A DNA stretch of 64,000 bases from Pseudopyrenochaeta lycopersici. Its lineage: Eukaryota > Ascomycota > Dothideomycetes > Pleosporales > Pseudopyrenochaetaceae. The DNA lies in the NCBI GenBank assembly GCA_003313425.1, contig NHZP01000015.1, positions 992,001 through 1,056,000 on the forward strand, read 5' to 3'. This document shows, in pieces, positions 55,987-64,000 of the stretch (position 1 is the first letter of the stretch; each line of letters opens with the position of its first letter). The notes beneath the pieces are model-generated. The model ran no database searches. It worked only from the letters and a program-made list of their open reading frames with translations, and was not told where the DNA came from. The translations under genes and the position numbers were made by a program.

Positions 55987-56871
55987 AATTGAAACGTGGA
56001 TACTGTAACAATGAGCAATGGAATAGCGCGAGAGGAGGAATGGTGTGTGGAGTGAAATCGGAATGCTCCAGATCCGAGGATGCAAAAGCCCGAGAAATTT
56101 GGCAATGGTATGACGGCGCCAAAGGGGGAACTCATTTAGAGTACTCAAAGACACATGGGGTTACGAGCATGATGCCATTGTTTCGCAACCAGTTCCCTCC
56201 ACTGGGGTTGGGGGCGCTTCCCAACACTGGCAACCTTTTGACGGAACAATAATGGCCATTCAAAGAACTACAGCCGAAGCACACAATCTCCCCGGCCCAA
56301 CCTCGCACGAACTGCTATGCCTAGTCTTGCTCGTGTGGAGCTCAAAAAGATAGCGAGGAAAAGAGGGCAAATCAGCAGCCACGGGAATAAATTAGTCAAG
56401 CTTTTCCCAAGGCTAGCTTGGCCTGTGCCGAGGCCGCAGAGCCGCAACTCTGCACTCGACCCACATCAAGCTCCAACCGCCAGCGTAGCGCTGCAACCTG
56501 ACAATGTTTTCAACACCACCTGTCGGGCATAAAACACAAACGCCGAAGGTCAGCCGCAACCTGTCTTGCTTCTCCTTGAATCCATGAGTCAAATCCCGCA
56601 ACCACTCCCCACACCGCTAAGACAAGCACACCTCCATTGGAGTTTCACAAGCGGATTCTGCCCCGGAAGAGATATCCAGCCGCCTAGTATACTGCATCTC
56701 CGGTAAACCATAGAGCCTGTAGTATGACGCCCCGACCACTCCCCACCCTAGGCTTGCGCCCACAATGTAATATTGTGGGGATGGGGTTGAGTACAAGTAG
56801 CTTGCCATTTGTTGCCGCCCTTCCTACTGTCTCTCTATTCCAAGTCTTTCCTCATTCTTCACACCCCCAAT
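55987..56871. other. Intergenic region upstream of sugar transporter
   Basis: About 885 bp, no gene. Multiple short frames only. Confidence 0.45.
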
Positions 56872-58522
56872 ATGGTCTTCATCGGCAAAACCCTTCAGAC
56901 TGCACAGCTTTTGCTTGTCGTCTTGCCAGCCTTCGTCCTCTTCGGGTACAACCAATCCGGCGTCGGAGGACTTCTCTCTCTACGAGACTGGAACGACCAC
57001 TTCCCTCAGATTGACACTGTTGATGCTACAGGAGTGGATAAAAGCCACAAATCGACAATTCAGGGTGCTGTGGTTGCCACGTTCACCATTGGCGCGCTCT
57101 TCGGCGCTTTGTCTTGCTCTTGGACCGGCGACGTACTCGGACGACGAAAAGTCATTTTTGGTGCCGCCGTGTTGACACTTATCGGCGAGATCCTACAATG
57201 CACGAGCTTTCATCTTGCGCAGTTCATTGTTGGTCGATTTATCCTGGGATGGGGAGTCGGTGCCCTGAGCGCCATGGTGCCAGTATGGCAGGCTGAATGC
57301 TCTTCCTCTGCCAACAGGGGCAAGCATGTTGTATTAGACGGCTGTTTCATAAGCCTAGGTTATCTGCTCGAAGCTTGGATCAACCTTGGGTTCTTCGAAC
57401 AGGACAACAAACCACTTCAATGGCGCATCCCTCTGGCTATCCCTACTGTGATCTCCATGATTCCATTAGCGACCGTCTTTTCCATTCCGGAGAGTCCGAG
57501 GTGGTTGGTAAATAAGGGACGAGTAGAAGAAGCACGCTCAAGCTTAGCAGCATTCAAAGGGCTGCCTCTGGAGGATCCAGAGGTAGGCGCAGAGATCAGT
57601 GGTATCGAGCTTGCACTAGAGGAAACAGGCCGCAGCGCTGCAAAAATGAGAGATATCTTCACCATGGGGAAGGACAAGCTCTTCTATCGCTTCTCTCTTT
57701 GCATATTCTTGCAATTTCTACAGCAGATGTGTGGTAGCAATCTCATCTCAACCTACTCAACTGTAAGGCTCTTGCCCCTCTTGCCCCCAAAATATTTGCG
57801 CATTTGTTAACCTGAGTGCTAGATCATCTTCCAACAAGGCCTCGGCCTGAACAGCGAAACCTCCCGAATCCTCTCCGGTGGCGCACTCACCTGGAAGTTC
57901 TTATCCTGCTTCATTGCCTTCTTTACCATTGACCGCTTTGGACGCCGCAAGTTATTCATGTTTAGTGGAGCGGGAATGGCATCCTGTATGCTAGCTCTCG
58001 CTGTAGCCTCTAGTTATCCCAAAGATAACCGCTCTGCTCAGATCGCCTCCGCGTTCTTCGTCTTTTTGTTCAATTTCTTCATCCCAATCGGCTTCCTAGG
58101 CGCAAACTTCCTGTACTGCACCGAGGTTGCTCCGACACGGCTCAGGGTTCCCATGGCTGGCATCTCTACTGCTAATCACTGGTTATGGAATTTCGTGGTG
58201 AACATGGTTACTCCTGTAGGTTACTCCTGTCTCTTTCTTCTGTCGCAATCCCAACTAACAAACTAAGGTCGCCATCGAAACCATCGGCTGGCGTTACTAC
58301 CTTGTCTTTCTCATCATTTCCGCCATTATCGTTCCGGTTGTATTCGTTTTCTACCCCGAGACGATGGGGCGCAGCTTGGAGGAGCTGGAGATGATGTTTG
58401 CAGGGGGCCAGTCGATCCCAGCCATTGTGAAGGAATCGCTGAAACCATTGAATGGCTCACTACTACCGGAGAGTATGATGGAAAAGGGTGATCAAGTGGA
58501 TGAGGACGAATATGTTGACTAG
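56872..58522 (+). CDS. Sugar transporter, MFS hexose/lactose permease type
   Basis: Proton-coupled or facilitative sugar porter in the plasma membrane. Exons 56872-57762, 57823-58215 and 58268-58522, giving 512 residues; introns are 60 and 52 bp. Family signatures: GYNQSGVGGLLSL in helix 1, the GRRK motif in loop 2-3 (GDVLGRRKVIFGA), RFILGWGVGALSAMVPVWQAE in helix 4-5, PESPRWL before the central loop, FLQQMCGSNLISTYST in helix 7 (Gln-Gln motif of sugar binding), DRFGRRKLF in loop 8-9, and PETMGRSLEELE after helix 12. About 12 hydrophobic segments in all. Substrate not predictable beyond sugars; the QQxxGxN pattern (here QQMCGSN) supports hexoses or disaccharides. Confidence 0.93.
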
Positions 58523-59459
58523 CCCCATAGCCTCAGAGTTTACATAAGCAATAAGTATATAGACTTTGTTCAAGATAATGCATCTCTATATAGGATTGTA
58601 ACGTATCTTCGCAGTATCTTCCAGTTCACTGAACACAACATGGTGCCCTCAGATCCAAGTGCAAACCAGAACCACTACTACGTCGCATCACCAGCCTGAG
58701 CGTGGCTAAGAGCAGCATAAACTCAAGCACACTTTTTGCCACCGCCACTCATCAGGAAAAAGTTTTGCGTGAGCTTCTCATGCGTGCAATGTTCGCTCAA
58801 CATTTGTGCAACACCTGCAACGTTTCAAATATCATAATCCTAAGTCACTATACCCTATAATATTACACCTACAGCAGGAAACTTTATGTTGCAAAGTACG
58901 CTAGGACCCAACTTAGGCAATATGATTTAGTAGTCTAATAAAAAACAGGTTATATAAGTAGATAAGCAATCTATTAGGATATATTTCCAGGAGACGCGGA
59001 AGAGTTGTGCCTAAAATGGATTAGGGCAAAGAGCGTAGAGAATAGTGTCTAGGCCTTATGTAATGGTCGTTTTCAGTGATGATAAATGCTTTGATAGTTG
59101 CCTTTCTCACAGTAGGGGTTGATACCAACCTTCTCAGCCGATTGAACGGCGATATCAAGACTTTTTCGACTCAGGAGAGCCGCGAAAGCTCTCCAGTAGC
59201 GGTTACTAGATACTGCCTCAGCCACAAGGCCAGGAACGTGCTCCCAAGTTTGCCGTACCATAGGTCATACAATCCTAAAGAATCTACCTTTCAATACGGC
59301 ACTTAAGACCCAGCGCCATGCCCTGCGTTGCATTGCGGCCACTTTGTTGCGGAGCAAAACGTACTTATGCGCAATCTTACAGTGCCCTTCCAAAAGTTCT
59401 CGCCGCGCACGCACGAGCCACCCTCACCAGCACATAGGCACAAAACTTCAACACTATAA
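58523..59459. other. Intergenic border region before AT-rich DNA
   Basis: About 940 bp of ordinary composition ending abruptly at about 59460. The only frame of note is a 62-codon minus-strand stretch at 59073-59261, listed separately. Confidence 0.45.
59073..59261 (-). pseudogene. Possible gene remnant next to the AT-rich border
   Basis: Minus-strand frame of 62 codons with a protein-like composition (VRQTWEHVPGLVAEAVSSN, then ALLSRKSLDIAVQSAEKVGI). It has no partner exons and no recognised family. It could be a relic of a gene truncated by the adjacent repeat block, or chance. Confidence 0.2.
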
Positions 59460-60034
59460 ATCTTAGCTAATATATAATATAATTTAATTTTTTTTAAAGC
59501 AGTAGTTACGTACAGGTTTAATATTTTATTTACTACCCTTACGCTTTCTTATATATATTAATTTATTATAGTATACTTATAATAAGGCGCTAAATTAGGC
59601 TAGCTAGTATGCGACGCTAGTAACTTTTTAATATAGCGTAAAAGCTATCTTACTCCTCTATAGCTTAACTATAATTATTATACTAAAGATAAAATCTATA
59701 TATAAGCTTTTTAAGATACTACTAGAGGTACTTAATTAAGTTAAGATTAAGTAAGTAGAGTAGCTAGTTAACTATACTAATATAGTACTTAGCTAGAAAT
59801 CTCTTTATAGCTATAGCTATATATATACGCGCGTTATCTTATATAAAAAGCTATAAATAATACTATAATTATAAAAGGCCTTTCTTTAAAGCCTTAATAT
59901 AACTTTTAGTAGAGTATCTATAGTTTAAAGTATTAAAATTACGCTCTATTATAACTAGAGGGCTCCTTTATATATACTTATATTTATTTAGCTATATTAA
60001 ACTTTATACTATTTATACTACCTTCTTACTATAA

Positions 60035-60039
60035 CTATA
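60035..60039. repeat. Target-site duplication CTATA, left copy
   Basis: Immediately precedes the TG of the LTR-like island; the identical CTATA follows its terminal CA at 60392-60396. Confidence 0.6.
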
Positions 60040-60131
60040 TGTGGAGGAAAAAGGGAGAGCTTGGCAACAGTTACCCAGGTGATCTATGAGATGGACCACT
60101 GTTTTGTCTAGGAGGCTTTGAGAGCCAGCTA

Positions 60132-60137
60132 TATAAA
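60132..60137 (+). promoter_or_regulatory. TATA box of the LTR
   Basis: TATAAA within CTATATAAAGG, 92 bp into the 352-bp island, the usual place for the U3 promoter of a retrotransposon LTR. Confidence 0.5.
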
Positions 60138-60182
60138 GGAGAGCTGAGCACGGCCTATTACAGGGGCCATTATACGGTAGGA

Positions 60183-60353
60183 GCGTGAGCAGCGTGTACG
60201 CGTGCGCGTGCGCGCACGTGAGTCTACCTTCAGGTGTCTCCTGCGTGAGCTTGCACGTGAGCGCGCACGTGAGCGCGTACGTGAGCGCGCCCTTGAATGC
60301 ACACAAAAGACGTGTCTCTCCAGGGTAAGCTCCTACGTCAGCGCGCACGTGAG
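60183..60353 (+). repeat. ACGTGAGCGCG-type short direct repeats in the LTR
   Basis: CACGTGAG occurs at 60215-60222, 60254-60261, 60266-60273 and 60346-60353, with a TACGTGAG variant near 60278-60285; three adjacent copies are spaced 12 bp apart. CACGTG is the canonical bHLH (E-box) core. Confidence 0.75.
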
Positions 60354-60391
60354 CCTACCGTACCCCAGGTCACAGCGCGTTGTTTGCAACA

Positions 60392-60396
60392 CTATA
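60392..60396. repeat. Target-site duplication CTATA, right copy
   Basis: Directly follows the terminal CA of the island and matches 60035-60039. Confidence 0.6.
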
Positions 60397-61945
60397 AGTT
60401 TAAAGTATTATTATCTTTTATTTTTCTTATAAATTATAAAATACTTACTTTTATATTTACTTTAAGCTTTTCTAAAAAGAGTACTTATCTAAGAAGTATA
60501 TAGTATATTAATACTATAAGAAATAAGAGTACTTTTTATAGAACTTAAGCTACTATAATACATATAATTTATTAAGCTTTAGACGCTTTTTATAAAGAGA
60601 TTTAGTAAAGCTTTATTTTTTAAGATACTACTATAATATAAAATAGCTAGGTAGCTTTAAAGTAGTACTATCTAGATTTATAACTACTACCTCTTTAGCT
60701 AGCTTTTTATACGTAATTTTTAGCTATACGCGTGCTTTATAATAAATAATCTTATAATAAAGTATTATAAATCTAAACCTTAGTGTTATAGTATAGTTAC
60801 GCTAGCTACGCAGAGCAGGGATAATAAGTATTATTCTCTCTTATAGCTAAGTAATAGTAATATAGAACTATCTTTTTACTATTATCTATAGTATAAAGTA
60901 AGTACTATTACTTAAAACTATATATTATATAATAATACTTCTCTATATAATAGTCTAGAGATAGTTTCCTTTATATAATTTAGTAAATAGGCTACCTTTA
61001 CTAGTAAGACGCCTAACCTTCTTATTAATATTAACTTATAAGTAAATAAAGAACTACTAACTTTTAGTATAAGTATACTTTTAACTTTTAAAGAGTATAT
61101 CTTAGCTACTAAAAAGAGATATAATAAGCTCTAAGCGCTTTTATACTTATATATAAATTAAAGAAGAAATTATATAGCTAAAAAATATTAAATATACTTT
61201 TACTTTAGCTTTATTAGTAAATAAAACTCTTAAAGTTTAAGTTATAGAAGTATATAAAAAGAGCGCACCTAACGCGTTTTTACTTTTATACGTAAAATAT
61301 ATACTTAAACTTAAAGATTTATCTAAATACTAAGAAAAAAACTTAAAAAAATATTATAAGTTTTTTTACTTATATAAAGTAGTATTCTAACTCTTACTAT
61401 AAGAATTTTATCTTAATAATAATAAAGTTATCTAAGCTATATAGTACTTAAAAAGAAACTTAAAAAACCTTTAGTATATATACTATAAGCGTATATTTAA
61501 AATAAATAAAATAATACTTACTTAAGAATACTTTAAGTAGTATATACTTAACTTACTATTTAACTTAATTAATTATAGCTTTAAAGTAGCTATAGCGTAT
61601 ACTTAAGCTATATAGTAGAAAGACTAAACTATTTAGTTCTTTATAACTTACTTTAATATTATTAAAGATTAACTTATACTTTATACTAAAGTATAAAGAG
61701 TTTAGTATTTCTTTTTAAAGTTAAAGCTTAAATTATAGAAAGCTATTACTAACTACTACTAAATTCTTATAATAAAAGAGAATTTAATAGTATTAAGCTT
61801 TATACTTAAGTAGAACTTATACTAAGCTTTACTAATATAAGACTAGTATATATATAATATATTTAAAAGAAAATTTTAAGAAAGTACTCTAAAATATAAA
61901 CTAAATAAGCCTTCTTATAAACTATAAGATAAAAGTAAAGTTACT

Positions 61946-61987
61946 TACTTTAATTATAAGAAAGTTAGATATTATACTAATAAGTAC
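61946..61987 (+). pseudogene. RIP-mutated gag zinc knuckle
   Basis: The frame reads YFNYKKVRYYTNKY. The four positions that should be C, C, H and C of a C-x2-C-x4-H-x4-C knuckle are all Tyr, exactly what TGY-to-TAY and CAY-to-TAY transitions give. Confidence 0.7.
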
Positions 61988-62926
61988 TAAAGTAGTAATT
62001 TAAACTACCTTCTAGTACGTATTAACTAGATAAAAAAAAGGTAAGCTTTACTAGTAATCTAAGAATAGTAAAGTATATACTTATTAATATTTTACTAAGT
62101 ATAAAGTATAAGTATAGTATAGCTATAAAGATAAGCTTTAAGAAAGAACTCTAAGTTATTCTTAACTCTTAGGCTAATATTAGCTTAATTAGTTAGAAGC
62201 TAGCTATTAAGATAAGACTATTACTACTTAAAAAAGTAGAGCTCTTAAAACTAAGTTAAATTAGTACTTAATATTAGAATACTTATATAGTATATAAGCT
62301 TTAGGTATATTTAATAAATAATAATAGTATTAATTACTAAGCTTAGGTTATAATATATAAAGTAGATAAAAAGAGTATTCTTCTTTTACTTAGTAACCTT
62401 TTTTTATAATAGTAGAATATTTATATTAACTATAGCTCTTAAATATAGTATTAAGAGTATACTTTAGCTAATATTAAGCTTATTACTACTATAGAACTTT
62501 ATAAAGATATAAAGTAAACTAGCTCTAATATATACTTTCTAAGAGTACTATAAGTTATAAATAAAAGTTTAGAGTGTAATACTTATATCTTTAGAGCGCG
62601 TATTACGCTAAAAGCGTATATCTTTAATATATTAGCTAACTAGAGTAATATATTTAATAATAAAAAGGTAGAAGCTCTACTAAATTTTAAAACTTTTAAC
62701 TATACTATCTTTTTTATAGCTAATAAAGAACTTCTATATAATTTATTATATAACTTCTTTATATATAAGCTTAAAGTACTTTATAACTATATAGAAGACG
62801 CGTTATATAAAGACTAAATTTAGTATAGTATAAGTCTTAATAAGAGCCTCTATACTATTTATCTCTAAGAAGAATAGAAAGCTTTACTTCTATATTAACT
62901 ATTAAGGATTAAATACTATTATAATT

Positions 62927-63370
62927 AAAGATTATTACCTACTTTTATTAATTAGAGAGATACTAGATTACTTATTAGGCGTATATTATTATACTACCCT
63001 AGATCTCTATAATATATACTACTACCTAAGAATTTAATTAAAAAATAAGTAGAAAACTACCTTTTAAACTTAATATAGCTACTTTAAGTACTTAGTTATA
63101 CTATTTAAGCTAACTAATACTTTAGTAAGCTTTTAAGCTTATATTAATAAGGCGCTTAGTAAGTATTTAGACTATATTTACGTAGTTTACTTTAATAATA
63201 TACTTATTTATACTTATAGTAAAGATATTATAGTATACTAGTATATAGTATACTTTATACTTAAAGCTTTATAAAAAGTAGAGCTCTTTACTAACTTTAA
63301 AAAGTATACCTTTATATTAAGTAAAGTCTACTTCCTTAAGTTTATTATTATAATATATAGAATTTACGCA
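62927..63370 (+). pseudogene. RIP-mutated gypsy reverse transcriptase domain
   Basis: One frame with stops at former Trp, Gln and Arg codons shows YYTTLDLYNIYYYLRI, then KTTF, YFKYLVILFKLTNTLVSF, AYINKALSKYLDYIYVVY and the polymerase box as FNNILIY (63191-63211) where the family has LDDILIY: both catalytic aspartates have become Asn. Confidence 0.75.
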
Positions 63371-63599
63371 GATCTAGTACGTATTAAGACTATTACTTAA
63401 TAGCTATAGCTTATAAATATTAAGAAACTTTAGTTTTTTCTTAAGTTTACTAACTTTTATTAATATTTTATTAAGAGATATACTTATAAAATAGCTTCTC
63501 TTACTAATTTACTTAAAAGTAATTAGGATTTTTATTAGAATAATATAGTAAATATATTATTTAAGAAGCTTAAAGAGCGCTTTTTAAGTATACTAATCT

Positions 63600-63800
63600 T
63601 ATACTATTTTAACTCTACTCTTATAATACGCGTAGAGATAGATATATTTACTTTTACTATCTTAAGTATTCTATTCTAGTTATTTAAAGATAAAAAATAG
63701 TATTTAATTACTTTTATATTAAAGAAGCTTTAGAGTACTAAGCTAAATTATAAAATATATAATTTAGAGCTCTTAGTAATTATATATAGCTTTAAGTAGT
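63600..63800 (+). pseudogene. RIP-mutated RNase H domain
   Basis: Frames contain IRVEIDIFTFTILSILF, and later KLNYKIYNLELLVII, matching the gypsy RNase H order (acidic first strand, then the Y-x-I-x-x-x-E-L-L segment). Stops interrupt it. Confidence 0.55.
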
Positions 63801-64000
63801 AGTAGTATTACCTTTAAAGTACGTAGTATACTATATAGGTTCTAAGTAACTATAATAACTTATACTCTATACGTATAGTATAGAAGTTAAACTTATATTA
63901 AGTATATTAAGTAATCTATCTAAGAGCTTTTAATTTTAAAGTAAATTATATATAAGAGAACTTATTACTAACTTAGTTATTACCTACTTTATAGAATAAA

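Larger units (their letters stand above)
60040..60391 (+). mobile_element. Solo LTR, not RIPed
   Basis: 352-bp G/C-rich island inside AT-rich DNA. It begins TGTGGAGG and ends GCAACA (TG...CA ends), is bounded by identical 5-bp CTATA repeats, and has a TATA box (TATAAA, 60132-60137) in the correct orientation for an LTR promoter. No retrotransposon coding sequence adjoins it in matching condition: the gypsy domains to its right are heavily mutated while the island is not. The orientation is given by the TATA box only. Confidence 0.65.
59540..60500 (-). mobile_element. RIP-degraded Tc1/mariner transposase relic
   Basis: Reading the minus strand through its stops gives a Tc1/mariner transposase. 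At 59835-59690 the frame reads DNARIYIAIAIKRFLAK, then LLYLLNLNLIKYL where the family has WPPYSPDLNPIEHLW; every difference is a C-to-T or G-to-A change (Trp to stop, Pro to Leu, Asp to Asn, Ser to Leu). Upstream (60015-59850) come SKKVV*IV*, RSPLVIIER and YSTKSYIKALKKGLL; downstream (59690-59550) comes the usual C-terminal IEE*DSF...SLI*RLI. The coding frame is broken by many stops. N-terminal limits are uncertain and probably lie right of the LTR island that interrupts it. End repeats were not identified. Confidence 0.75.
60840..64000 (+). mobile_element. RIP-degraded Ty3/gypsy retrotransposon, right end outside window
   Basis: AT-rich block with no open frame, yet with a decodable plus-strand gag-pol order: nucleocapsid zinc knuckle (61946-61987), reverse transcriptase (about 62927-63370) and RNase H (about 63600-63800). 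Integrase and the 3' LTR would lie beyond the window. The left boundary is approximate; I could not find its 5' LTR. Codon changes are nearly all C-to-T/G-to-A, the RIP pattern, and the element cannot be functional. Confidence 0.75.

Noticed and set aside
60040..60391. Interpretation as the 5' LTR of the gypsy element to its right
   Set aside because: The identical CTATA flanks on both sides and the contrast in RIP damage fit a solo LTR better; not fully excluded because the window ends before any 3' LTR.
60202..60432. Arg/Glu-rich frame within the GC-rich island
   Set aside because: Produced by the short CACGTGAG repeats of the LTR, not by a gene.

Overview
The window is chromosomal DNA of a filamentous ascomycete. 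The genes carry short (about 46-83 bp) GT-AG introns, many with CTAAC/CTGAC-like branch sites. The gene set is typical of such fungi: NirA/NIT4-regulated nitrate assimilation, Zn2Cys6 regulators, a GH7 cellulase, fungal AAA ATPases and PPR proteins. One end is AT-rich repeat DNA with the codon changes expected of repeat-induced point mutation (RIP). A dothideomycete of the Pleosporales type fits best, but that placement is my inference; no marker gene was searched.

Layout. 1-3.6 kb: 3' part of an F-box protein gene, the Golgi SNARE gene bos1 and an unknown gene on the minus strand. 5.2-13.1 kb: nitrate assimilation block with nitrite reductase (niiA) and nitrate reductase (niaD), both on the minus strand head to tail, each with candidate NirA/NIT4 and GATA sites upstream. 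14.4-18.95 kb: a divergent pair, an Irc3-like mitochondrial helicase and an Rrn5-like protein with SANT and Zn2Cys6 modules. 19.4-23.4 kb: secreted M28 metallopeptidase and a BSC6/fucose-permease-like MFS transporter. 23.8-26.1 kb: a 19-bp tandem repeat and weakly supported genes. 26.9-28.2 kb: secreted GH7 cellulase. 30.1-36 kb: Zn2Cys6 regulator and a 1038-residue AAA ATPase. 37.4-39.3 kb: PTEN-like phosphatase. 40.2-42.4 kb: a 92-residue protein starting Met-Gly and a second Zn2Cys6 regulator. 44.4-48.5 kb: a bZIP factor and an NmrA-like protein. 49.8-53.7 kb: a divergent pair, Rad26/ATRIP-like checkpoint protein and CDP-diacylglycerol synthase. 54.1-58.5 kb: PPR protein and sugar transporter.

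At about 59.46 kb the sequence changes abruptly from mixed-composition gene DNA to A/T-dominated DNA. Decoding it shows a RIP-ruined Tc1/mariner transposase on the minus strand (about 59.54-60.5 kb) and a RIP-ruined Ty3/gypsy element on the plus strand (zinc knuckle, reverse transcriptase and RNase H recognisable, running off the right edge). A 352-bp G/C-rich island at 60040-60391 has TG...CA ends and identical CTATA flanks. It looks like a solo LTR that inserted into the already decaying transposase and was not itself RIPed.

The genes mostly have unrelated housekeeping or accessory roles. The only clear functional unit is the nitrate block: niaD reduces nitrate to nitrite and niiA reduces nitrite to ammonium. 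No nitrate transporter is present in the window. I found no CRISPR array, no rRNA and no tRNA that I could support.
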